Origin: Trichococcus alkaliphilus
Lineage (GTDB): Bacteria > Bacillota > Bacilli > Lactobacillales > Aerococcaceae
Direction: 5' to 3'
Assembly: GCF_003008695.1 (NCBI RefSeq)
Contig: NZ_PXZT01000005.1
Span: 1-64,000 of the forward strand
Length of the DNA: 64,000 bases
The notes under the pieces are model-generated. The model did no database searches. It was not told the DNA's origin and worked only from the letters and a program-made list of their open reading frames with translations. Position 1 is the first letter of the stretch. Each line of letters starts with the position of its first letter. The position numbers were made by a program, and so were the translations under genes. Positions 56,956 through 64,000 of this stretch are shown piece after piece.

Positions 56956-58531
56956 TTTGTTTTTCCTCCCAATTTTCATCCAGCTTGAATTGAAGTACAG
57001 TGACCGATGATTTTGGCACTTCGAAGCTGCTGTTTCTGCCGTCAATTTCTGGCGCAACGGCAGCCTTGATAGTGACTTTTTCTTCAACGCCGAACTCGTT
57101 ATAATCATTCATGTTGTCGGAGCATAGGACGATACCGGAAATATAATCGACATTTTGACCAAAGTTGATCGACATTTTCTCGGAATCATCAGCGGAAACA
57201 TTCACAATATTCACTGTCACAACATCGTTTTTAATGGATGCAAAACTGTATATTTTTTTCAAATCTTCCTTGCAAACATTGCCTAACGTATTTGTCTCTA
57301 AAGCCAGATCGATTTTGTGCCCGGCTTTATGCGCTTCATACATCTTGAATACATAATAATTCGGCGTTAAAACGGTCTCATTTCCATTCGTTAAGAACAG
57401 TGAATTTAGGACATTCACTGATTGTGCTACACAGGCCATCTGCACTTTATCGCAATTTCTATGGAAAATATCCAACGTCAATGCTGTAGTGATGGCATCC
57501 CTCATCGTGCATTGCTGCCAAAGGATGGATGGTGTGGTCAAATCAATGTTATGCCAATTGCCCCATTCTCCGACAATCAAATCAACATTAATAGGAGTAG
57601 CAAATGCCCCCTCTTCAACCGGCATCGCTTTCAATCCTTGCTGGATGAGAGCATATTGCTCTTCGATGACATCCTCCAATTCAAAGGCGCCCTTGATTAC
57701 ACGATACCAAGCATCTTTACTGAATTCCGTTACTTTGTCAGTTTCATCCGACAGATTCCAGTTATAGAAATGCAGATCATAACCATCGATCCTAGGTTTG
57801 CGATATTTCGCAAGTTCTTTGAAGAAGTCCTGCGTCCAGTCAACACGCTCTTTCGGTTTATTTCCATCCGGACCGACTGCGATCATCTTCAGCTCTTGTG
57901 TTGGTGTTGTCCATGGCAGTCCTGCTCCAAAAAGAGGCATTGCACTGGTATGCTTGCGGTATTCATTTGCATATCCTTCAGCAGTATAATTTCCGCCACC
58001 AGCCCAACTCTCATTGCCGATTCCCCAGTATTCAACATTAAATGGTTCCGGATGGCCGTTGTTGGCTCTTTCTTCTGCTAATGTAGTAGCAGTTTCGCGA
58101 TTTACATATTCCACCCATTCTCTCATTTCCCTGACTGTACCGGACAACATATTGATGTTGAACCATGGCTTTGCTCCTACCAATTCGCATAGACGCATGA
58201 ATTCGTGCGTACCAAAATGATTATTCTCCAACTGTTGCGTACCGAAGTTCTCATTGAAATATTTTGGTCGTTGCTCTCTTGGCCCGACTCCATCTCTCCA
58301 GTGATACGTGTCAGCGAAACATCCTCCAGGCCAACGTAATAATGGTGGGTTAATATCTTTCAAAGCGTCTACGATATCTTTTCTTAATCCTTCATAATTT
58401 GGTATGGAAGAATCCTCACCAACCCATATCCCATCATAGATACCGCTTCCAAGAAACTCCACGAATTGACCATGCAGATTCGGATTGATTCTTTCTCCTC
58501 TGTTGCTTACATTAATAGTTATCTTACTCAT
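56948..58531 (-). CDS. abfA: alpha-L-arabinofuranosidase (GH51)
   Basis: A 527-aa GH51 enzyme. RWPGGCFADTYHWRDGVGPREQRP, acid/base Glu in WGIGNESWAGGG, and nucleophile Glu in VGEWGNW. It releases arabinose from arabinofuranosyl oligosaccharides; no signal peptide. Start MSK at 58531 with AGAGGG 8 nt upstream (ATG 58537 also possible). First gene of the GH51-MFS-AraC-ROK operon. A cre-like site TTGAATGCGATTACA (58551-58565, one mismatch) lies in its leader. Confidence 0.92.
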   Translation of the reverse strand: MSKITINVSNRGERINPNLHGQFVEFLGSGIYDGIWVGEDSSIPNYEGLRKDIVDALKDINPPLLRWPGGCFADTYHWRDGVGPREQRPKYFNENFGTQQLENNHFGTHEFMRLCELVGAKPWFNINMLSGTVREMREWVEYVNRETATTLAEERANNGHPEPFNVEYWGIGNESWAGGGNYTAEGYANEYRKHTSAMPLFGAGLPWTTPTQELKMIAVGPDGNKPKERVDWTQDFFKELAKYRKPRIDGYDLHFYNWNLSDETDKVTEFSKDAWYRVIKGAFELEDVIEEQYALIQQGLKAMPVEEGAFATPINVDLIVGEWGNWHNIDLTTPSILWQQCTMRDAITTALTLDIFHRNCDKVQMACVAQSVNVLNSLFLTNGNETVLTPNYYVFKMYEAHKAGHKIDLALETNTLGNVCKEDLKKIYSFASIKNDVVTVNIVNVSADDSEKMSINFGQNVDYISGIVLCSDNMNDYNEFGVEEKVTIKAAVAPEIDGRNSSFEVPKSSVTVLQFKLDENWEEKQND

Positions 58532-58550
58532 TCTCATCCCTCTTCCTTTT

Positions 58551-58565
58551 TGTAATCGCATTCAA
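58551..58565 (-). promoter_or_regulatory. cre-like site in the GH51 leader
   Basis: TTGAATGCGATTACA on the minus strand matches WTGNNARCGNWWWCA with one mismatch, 20 nt before the start. Confidence 0.45.
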
Positions 58566-58714
58566 ATTCATTTGATGGATTTATTCTAAATTTTTTGAAA
58601 GCCTTTTTATATCACGTTCTTACTCGAAATATCAAAATCTTACTAAAGGATTTAAAAAAGCGTCTGTTGTGTGCTGTAAACTTATTTGGGTTTTCTGGCT
58701 GGGAGGACGAGTTT

Positions 58715-58907
58715 GCCGAATAGGTGGCTTGTATTCGATAATTTTGCGTTGCGTTGGGATCAGATTGTCGAATGATCTCTAGCATTCGACAATTTCGCAC
58801 TACGCTAATGTCAGATTCTCGAATGTTCTACCAACATTCGAGAATTTCGCCCAAAACCGGAGGCTGAAACTAACACCGGAGGCAAATTACCGAATACCAC
58901 TCTATAG
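58715..58907. repeat. tandem palindromic repeats, CGAAT/ATTCG family
   Basis: Three hairpins follow each other: 58715-58748, ATTGTCGAATG/CATTCGACAAT (58764-58793), and ATTCTCGAATGTT/AACATTCGAGAAT (58814-58844), each followed by a TTTCGC or TTTTGCG tail. A fourth half unit (58893-58907) ends where the GH36 remnant begins. A single unit lies at 41.48 kb. The 58532-58911 gap holds no supported gene. Confidence 0.75.
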
Positions 58908-58911
58908 AGCA

Positions 58912-59796
58912 AAGCCGCTTTTCCTATGAGAAATTTGAAATTTCTGATGAGGCACCTCATTTCACTGCCTTTTCTCATGCAAGAGACAAACCCGAATCAG
59001 ATTCTCAGACATTGATCATTCATTTGGTCGATCCTATTTCAAGCAGCCGAGGTGCAAATGGTCCTCAATACCCGCCCTATCTCTCGATTTCTAAGGATGC
59101 TACAGAATTTTCCGGTGACGTACACGCAATGACATTGATCTATAGCGGCAACCATCTAAGTAATCTTGAAAGGAATCAGTATAATCATTTGCGTTTGCAG
59201 ATTGGTTTGAACCCGGATACGTTCGCATGGCAACTTGATCCGGGCGAATCCGTTCAGAGTCCCCAAGCTGTGTTGAGTTATTCGGTACCAGTTATATCAA
59301 ATGGGACATGAACCGCCATATAACGGAGCCGGCTTCTAACTTGTTGAATCAATCTCAGGCGAACGAGTACTCGCACCGATACACGATGGGGCTTTACAGC
59401 ATACTCAATACGATAACGACGCTTTTTCCTGAAGTGCTTTTTGAGAATTGCTCAAGCGGAGGTGGAAGATTAGATGCGGGAATGTTGTACTTCATGCCTC
59501 AAACTTGGGCGAGTGAATTTTATCGATTGGAATCACCCTTTGACTCAAACCACTGCGCCTGGATGTTCACCGACAAAGCGCGGAATAAAATCATTGTTTA
59601 CCTTTTTCGAAATATTTATGATGTATCCGAGTTGTCTTTACTGGTGAAAATTCCCTTTATTGACTTGAGCGCAGACTATATGAAAATCAACAGCCACATG
59701 AAATATTCCGGCTCCGAGCTTGCCACTTGTGGTATTGCCTCGCCAAATCCGATAGGTGATTTTTTAGCCATAAGATTGGATTTTAAAAAGTGTTAA
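58912..59796 (+). pseudogene. decayed GH36 alpha-galactosidase copy
   Basis: The sequence matches the intact GH36 gene at 51.64-53.53 kb, with three missing pieces (about 225, 512 and 270 nt). The second loss breaks the frame near 59290; the third removes the acid/base Asp. The N-terminal 100 codons are also missing. The remaining stretches are near-identical in protein (about 6 changes in 70 residues around the nucleophile), so it is a paralogue, not a sequencing artefact. Confidence 0.88.
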
Positions 59797-59875
59797 ACTT
59801 TAAAAACTAAAATGACATCGTTTAAGCATGAAACGCAGTTACAATAAATGACATCATCAATCGATACCACAGACG

Positions 59876-59932
59876 AAAATAACCTCCGCGGAGAGCAGTG
59901 ACGCTCACTCCGTGGAGGTTATTTCTATTTTT
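59876..59932. terminator. copy of the GH36/ROK terminator
   Basis: AAATAACCTCCGCGGAG pairs with CTCCGTGGAGGTTATTT (59877-59893, 59909-59925). It is the counterpart of 53565-53622 and forms a better stem. Confidence 0.85.
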
Positions 59933-59961
59933 ACATTTCACGATTGATTAGTTATATCCAA

Positions 59962-60148
59962 TCAAAGGGATGACAAGACCATCTATTCATCCGCATTCAG
60001 CAACAGCTGATACAACGCCCCCAACAGGTTCGCATCATTCAGGAGGCGTCCGCAGCTGCTTCTTGGACTGAATCTGCCCGGAGTGGTCGATTAAGGCTAA
60101 TTTGATATTCGTGCCGCCGATGTCGATGCTTAAGTAATTCTTCTTCAT
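59962..60148 (-). pseudogene. gutted ROK kinase copy
   Basis: The first 40 codons and last about 25 codons of the ROK gene (compare 53651-54574) are fused, with about 735 nt missing from the middle. The start here is ATG (MKKNYLSIDIGGTN) and the end reads VLSSL. It cannot be active. Confidence 0.85.
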
Positions 60149-60169
60149 ATCACACCCACCTTCAATATA

Positions 60170-60805
60170 TTATTTATTAATCGATTTTATTTTTGATAAA
60201 TCTCCACTACACAATATCTCGAGATTATTGAATATTTTTTCTGAATCCCAATTCCACCATTCCAAATAAAGAAGATACTCAATTAAGTCGTCATCAAATC
60301 GTTTTTTGATTAGTCTACAAGGGTTTCCTCCTGCAACTGAGTAAGGAGGAATATCACTAGTTACTGTAGAATTCGCTGCAATTATAGAGCCATCACCAAT
60401 ATGAACACCTGGCATAACAGTTACATTTTGCCCAAACCATACATCATTTCCAATGATGGTATCTCCTTTTAAAGGTAAGTCATCGAGATCAGGAGTAGCT
60501 TTTTCCCAACCATTTCCGAATATATTGAAAGGATATGTCGTTACACTATTCATTCGATGGTTTGCACCATTCATAATAAATTCAATACCTTTACCCAAAG
60601 CGCAGAATTTGCCTATAATTAATTCATCCCCAATGAAATCATAGTGATGCGTTACATGTTTTTCAAAATCTTCTGGGCTTTCATTATCATCATAATAAGT
60701 ATAATCCCCAACTTTAATGGTTGGACGAGTAATTACATTTTTAATGAAACATACACTTGGGATAGCTGGATTAGGGTAAATCGCATCCGGATCTGGACCA
60801 AACAT
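60170..60805 (-). CDS. vat: Vat-type xenobiotic O-acetyltransferase
   Basis: A 211-aa left-handed beta-helix acetyltransferase. GKFCALGKGIEFIMNGANHRM, YPFNIFGNGWEK, GDTIIGNDVWFGQNVTVMPGVHIGDGSIIAANS and GGNPCRLIKKRF are the Vat/CAT-B hallmarks, with the catalytic His in NHR. Members inactivate streptogramin A or chloramphenicol; others have unknown natural roles, so resistance is not proven. AGGAGG 7 nt before ATG. AT-rich DNA. Confidence 0.88.
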   Translation of the reverse strand: MFGPDPDAIYPNPAIPSVCFIKNVITRPTIKVGDYTYYDDNESPEDFEKHVTHHYDFIGDELIIGKFCALGKGIEFIMNGANHRMNSVTTYPFNIFGNGWEKATPDLDDLPLKGDTIIGNDVWFGQNVTVMPGVHIGDGSIIAANSTVTSDIPPYSVAGGNPCRLIKKRFDDDLIEYLLYLEWWNWDSEKIFNNLEILCSGDLSKIKSINK

Positions 60806-60904
60806 AGTACAACCTCCTCTTTTATTTATTAAATTTAACGAGTAAATCTCCTAACAGCGAAATTAACTTTTCTATTTTTTTATATTCCCTTCTTATGCCT
60901 AAAA

Positions 60905-61612
60905 TCACATAATATTAAACATGTTAAATAATTTCATCATGCGTATGTCATTTTGATTGATTTTTAAACGTTTAATGAGCTCTTCATCCTCTTTAAGAGG
61001 AGTTTTAGAAAAAAGCATCTTAAATGACACTGGCATGAAGGGACGAAACGAGATTCCACTCATCATTCCCAAACGCTCCGTTGTTTCTTGAAATGTCGAC
61101 AAAATGGTTATTGATACGTTTTCAACTTCAGTTGAACTGTGGGTAAGGAACATAGATGTGAATGTGTCGTGATGTTGAGAATATCCAAAGTAAGTATTCT
61201 CAGCAAACATGTACTTATCAAATGTTGGTATATTCATATAGAATGCGGTTGGAAACCTTCCTTGTTCCGGATGGTTAGAGATTATAAAAAGGGAACGAAG
61301 TAATTTATTAATTCGTCCATCATACATATATGAATATAAAGTCGTTGACTCCTTAAATAACGTTTTTGGATTAGAAGAGTTGGTTTCCATCAAAAGGTTG
61401 GATTTGCTATACAAAAGTTGTTCAGGATGTACATTAAGGGCAAAAGCAATTTCATAAAAAGTTTCAATATCAATTATAATTTTTCCTGCCTCATACTTTT
61501 GCATAGTAGATTTACTTCTATTTATTTGCTCGCCTAACTCTTCCAAAGTTATTCCTTTGCTTTTTCTAAAGTATCTAATGGTTCTTCCCAATTCGGACGA
61601 TATGTCTGACAT
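60905..61612 (-). CDS. XRE family transcriptional regulator
   Basis: A 235-aa protein with N-terminal HTH_3 (residues about 8-62: IRYFRKSKGITLEELGEQINRSKSTMQKYEAGKIIIDIETF) and a C-terminal part of about 170 residues without a recognised domain. ATG with AGGAGA. It is 270 nt from the divergent MalY/PatB gene and probably regulates it. AT-rich. Confidence 0.85.
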   Translation of the reverse strand: MSDISSELGRTIRYFRKSKGITLEELGEQINRSKSTMQKYEAGKIIIDIETFYEIAFALNVHPEQLLYSKSNLLMETNSSNPKTLFKESTTLYSYMYDGRINKLLRSLFIISNHPEQGRFPTAFYMNIPTFDKYMFAENTYFGYSQHHDTFTSMFLTHSSTEVENVSITILSTFQETTERLGMMSGISFRPFMPVSFKMLFSKTPLKEDEELIKRLKINQNDIRMMKLFNMFNIM

Positions 61613-61882
61613 AATTCATTCTCCTAAAGTTTTTATTTTTATAATTAGGTTATATGAAAAAGTATTATAAATATTCTTTTTGATGAAATTAGCTGAAAAG
61701 ATGAGTAGATTATCTATTAACCAAAGATGAAATCGTTTCCAACGTATCCAGAATACTTTTTTCTACGGAAAGTTGATTTTAACGATTTTTGTATCTATTG
61801 GATTTCTTTGTGATACACCTATATTATTACATAGAAGGTAGCTGATATAAAAGTATTTCACCAAAAGAAAAGAGGATATATA

Positions 61883-63079
61883 ATGGATTTTAATCAATCA
61901 GTCAACAGAATAGATACAGGTAGTGTTAAATGGGATATGGCGGAAACGGTATTTGGGAGTAAAGATTTATTGCCACTTTGGATTGCTGATATGGACTTTG
62001 TCTCATCCTCAAAAATTATTGATGCTATAGAAAATGAGGTCTCTAATGGGATCTTTGGGTACAAAACGCCATCGGACTCTCTCATACAGGCAATTATAAA
62101 TTGGCAGTCCACTCAACATAATTATCAACTGACTAAATCATCTATCGTATTCTCGCCAGCAGTAGTTTCCTCTATTTGCACCGCGATTCAAGCCTTTTCC
62201 CGGGAAGAAGATACTATATTAATTCATGATCCAGTGTATTCTCCATTCGCAAGCGCTGTCTTGCTCAATAATAGAGAGTTAGTTACAAGTAAATTAATTA
62301 GCAATGATAGAGAATACAGCATTGACTTCACCGACGTTGAGGAAAAAATGAAGACCCGACAAGTAAAAATGTATATTTTTTGTAACCCTCACAATCCTGG
62401 AGGCCGTGTTTGGAAATACGCTGAACTTAAAAAAGTCGTAGATTTATGTAAAAAGTATGAGGTTATTCTCATTAGCGATGAAATACATCAAGATATCGTT
62501 TTTAAACCTAACAAATTCACTAGTATGTTGGCACTGGATGGTTCAGACGCGTTTACCATTGCTTTAACTGCACCAACAAAAACATTTAATTTAGCAGGAT
62601 TGAAATGCTCTTATGCGTTTATCCCTAATCAGTCATTACGGGAACGATTTGTTCACTCTCAAGCAAGAAATAGTGGCCCTAATTTACATTTGGAAATGAA
62701 TTCAATTGGTTTGACTGCAACAGAAGTTGCATTAAATGAGGGGGAAGTATGGCTACAACAACTGATTCAACATTTTGACGAACAATTTAATTTTATAGAG
62801 GAATTTATTAAAAATGAAATTCCTAACGTGAAGTTTAAAAAACCTGAAGGGACCTATTTAGCTTGGTTGGACTTTTCAGATTTTGGACTTGATGACGATC
62901 AATTAATGCGTCTACTAGTAAATAAAGGAAAGGTAGCTCTAAATGCAGGGTGTGACTATGGTGAAGAGGGAAAAATGTATATGCGTCTGAATATTGCAAC
63001 TTCTCACGAAAGATTATTTGAAGGTCTTCATCGAATTAAAGAATCGGTTAATTATATTGAAAATAAAATTATTGTTTAA
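61883..63079 (+). CDS. MalY/PatB family PLP-dependent C-S lyase/aminotransferase
   Basis: A 398-aa class I/II aminotransferase of the MalY/PatB type. LPLWIADMDF, FGYKTPSDSL, FCNPHNPGGRVW, SDEIHQDIVF and the PLP Lys in TAPTKTFNLAGLKCSY are visible. MalY/PatB enzymes cleave cystathionine or other S-conjugates; the true substrate here is unknown. AGAGGA before ATG. AT-rich with the XRE and Vat genes. Confidence 0.88.
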   Translation: MDFNQSVNRIDTGSVKWDMAETVFGSKDLLPLWIADMDFVSSSKIIDAIENEVSNGIFGYKTPSDSLIQAIINWQSTQHNYQLTKSSIVFSPAVVSSICTAIQAFSREEDTILIHDPVYSPFASAVLLNNRELVTSKLISNDREYSIDFTDVEEKMKTRQVKMYIFCNPHNPGGRVWKYAELKKVVDLCKKYEVILISDEIHQDIVFKPNKFTSMLALDGSDAFTIALTAPTKTFNLAGLKCSYAFIPNQSLRERFVHSQARNSGPNLHLEMNSIGLTATEVALNEGEVWLQQLIQHFDEQFNFIEEFIKNEIPNVKFKKPEGTYLAWLDFSDFGLDDDQLMRLLVNKGKVALNAGCDYGEEGKMYMRLNIATSHERLFEGLHRIKESVNYIENKIIV

Positions 63080-63194
63080 GAAGTGTATTTAGCTCAAGAA
63101 GCAGTTTCCAGCACCTAGGACGATCGCTTCTTGTTCCTGTAATTCTCTTGAAGTAGATTACACGCACCCCTATCCCTCGCATCATACAGCAACA

Positions 63195-63222
63195 CAAAAA
63201 GGCCAGGATTTCTCCTGGCCTC
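63195..63222 (-). terminator. terminator of the DAHP synthase gene
   Basis: GGCCAGGA and TCCTGGCC (63201-63208, 63213-63220) form a perfect stem, followed by TTTTTG on the minus strand. Confidence 0.88.
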
Positions 63223-63234
63223 ATTTTTATGCTC

Positions 63235-64000
63235 TTATGCGTTTTCTGCGATGTATTTAACCAATTCTTCTGTATCTTCCCAGCCTAGGCATGGGTCGGT
63301 GATGGATTGGCCGAAGACTGTTCCGTCATCTTCTTGACGGCCGCCTACTAGGTAGCTCTCGATCATGAAGCCGCGCGCCAATTTCTTGATGTCGTCGTTC
63401 CAAGAACGGTTGAACATCGTTTCTTTGACGATGCGGATTTGTTCCATGTGTTTTTTGCCTGAGTTGTCGTGGTTCGTGTCGATCATGATGAATGGGTTTT
63501 TGTAGTCCCCACCTTCGTATCCTTTCACGACTTTGACAAGATCTTCGTAGTGGTAGTTCGGGATGTTATCGCCGTACTCGTTCGTTCCGCCGCGCAATAC
63601 AACGTGGGCCAACGGGTTGGAGCTGGACTGCACTTCGACGCCGTTATGGATGAATTTTTGTTTTTGCTGTGCAGCGTAAACAGAATTGAACAACACTTTC
63701 AGGTTGCCGCTTGTCGGATTTTTCATACCGGCTGGGTGATCGATTCCGCTGGCAACGAAACGGTGCTGTTGGTCTTCAACAGAACGCGCACCGATTGCAT
63801 GGTAGCTGACAAGATCATCAACAAAATCCAGGTTTTCTGGGTATAGCATTTCATCGGCTGTCGTCAGGCCTGTTTCCGTGATGACGCGGTTGTGCAGGCT
63901 GCGCACTGCAGCGATACCTTGGATCAGGTTGCTCTTGCCGGTAGGATCTTGTTTATGCAACAAGCCTTTGTAGCCGTCGCCGGTCGTACGCGGTTTGTTT
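63235..64000 (-). CDS. 3-deoxy-7-phosphoheptulonate synthase, class I (partial)
   Basis: The C-terminal 255 residues of a class I (AroFGH) DAHP synthase; the N-terminus lies beyond the window. The frame remains open to the edge, beginning with KPRTTGDGYKGLLHKQDP, which is the family's phosphoenolpyruvate site. ARSVEDQQHRF, GMKNPTSGNLK and IMIDTNHDNSGKKHMEQ follow. It joins PEP and erythrose-4-phosphate in aromatic amino acid synthesis. Confidence 0.93.
   Translation of the reverse strand, partial: NKPRTTGDGYKGLLHKQDPTGKSNLIQGIAAVRSLHNRVITETGLTTADEMLYPENLDFVDDLVSYHAIGARSVEDQQHRFVASGIDHPAGMKNPTSGNLKVLFNSVYAAQQKQKFIHNGVEVQSSSNPLAHVVLRGGTNEYGDNIPNYHYEDLVKVVKGYEGGDYKNPFIMIDTNHDNSGKKHMEQIRIVKETMFNRSWNDDIKKLARGFMIESYLVGGRQEDDGTVFGQSITDPCLGWEDTEELVKYIAENA

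Noticed and set aside
58715-58907. Tandem repeats resembling a CRISPR array
   Set aside because: Units are palindromes of unequal length with variable arms, there are no constant-length spacers and no cas genes.

Overview
The window looks like chromosomal DNA of a low-to-moderate GC lactic-type Firmicute, most likely a Carnobacteriaceae member such as Trichococcus. This is inferred from strong AGGAGG ribosome sites, CcpA cre-like sites, YutG/YutF/YutD/YunD orthologues, several PTS-linked GH1 glycosidases, and RpiR and AraC regulators; no rRNA or tRNA was seen to confirm it. No phage, transposase, CRISPR array or tRNA gene was found.

Layout. 0-5 kb: housekeeping block, yutG on the plus strand facing yunD-yutD-yutF-TIGR01906 on the minus strand. 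4.5-6.7 kb: YbaK-type deacylase, a MarR regulator with a clear promoter/operator, and two small membrane proteins. 6.7-10.5 kb: rocB plus an arginine-deiminase-superfamily hydrolase, divergent from a LysR gene. 10.6-15.9 kb: a beta-glucoside operon (PTS EIIBCA, GH1, two DJ-1 proteins, RpiR regulator) whose PTS gene has an in-frame TAG. 16-21 kb: HD hydrolase, SemiSWEET, a small helical protein, LysR, and an MgtA-type P-ATPase. 21.2-29.9 kb: one giant gene for a cyclic beta-1,2-glucan synthase-like protein (2918 aa). 30-35 kb: a DUF5670 microprotein, ApbE with a membrane Fe-S/double-FMN-binding electron-transfer protein, OsmC, and a LexA-box-preceded YdjM-like membrane protein. 35-37 kb: queD-queE-folE behind a preQ1-I riboswitch and terminator.

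37.4-58.6 kb is a carbohydrate-use region: a cellobiose-type EIIC with GH1 and an AraC regulator, two further GH1 genes with an RpiR regulator, a CarD-like gene, sucrose scrB-scrA, an AraC-GH36 alpha-galactosidase operon, and a minus-strand operon GH51 arabinofuranosidase-MFS-AraC-ROK kinase. 58.9-60.15 kb is a decayed second copy of the GH36 / terminator / ROK block with internal deletions. 60.2-63.1 kb is an AT-rich segment (Vat-type acetyltransferase, XRE regulator, MalY/PatB enzyme). The window ends inside a DAHP synthase gene.

Most notable: the interrupted beta-glucoside PTS gene in an operon with tandem DJ-1 proteins; two genes (yutF, scrB) whose ribosome sites point to ATC/ATT start codons; two families of short palindromic repeats in intergenic spaces; the patterned decay of the GH36-ROK copy; and the giant glucan synthase. 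I see no convincing wholly new system; the DJ-1/beta-glucoside operon is the best candidate for undescribed biochemistry.
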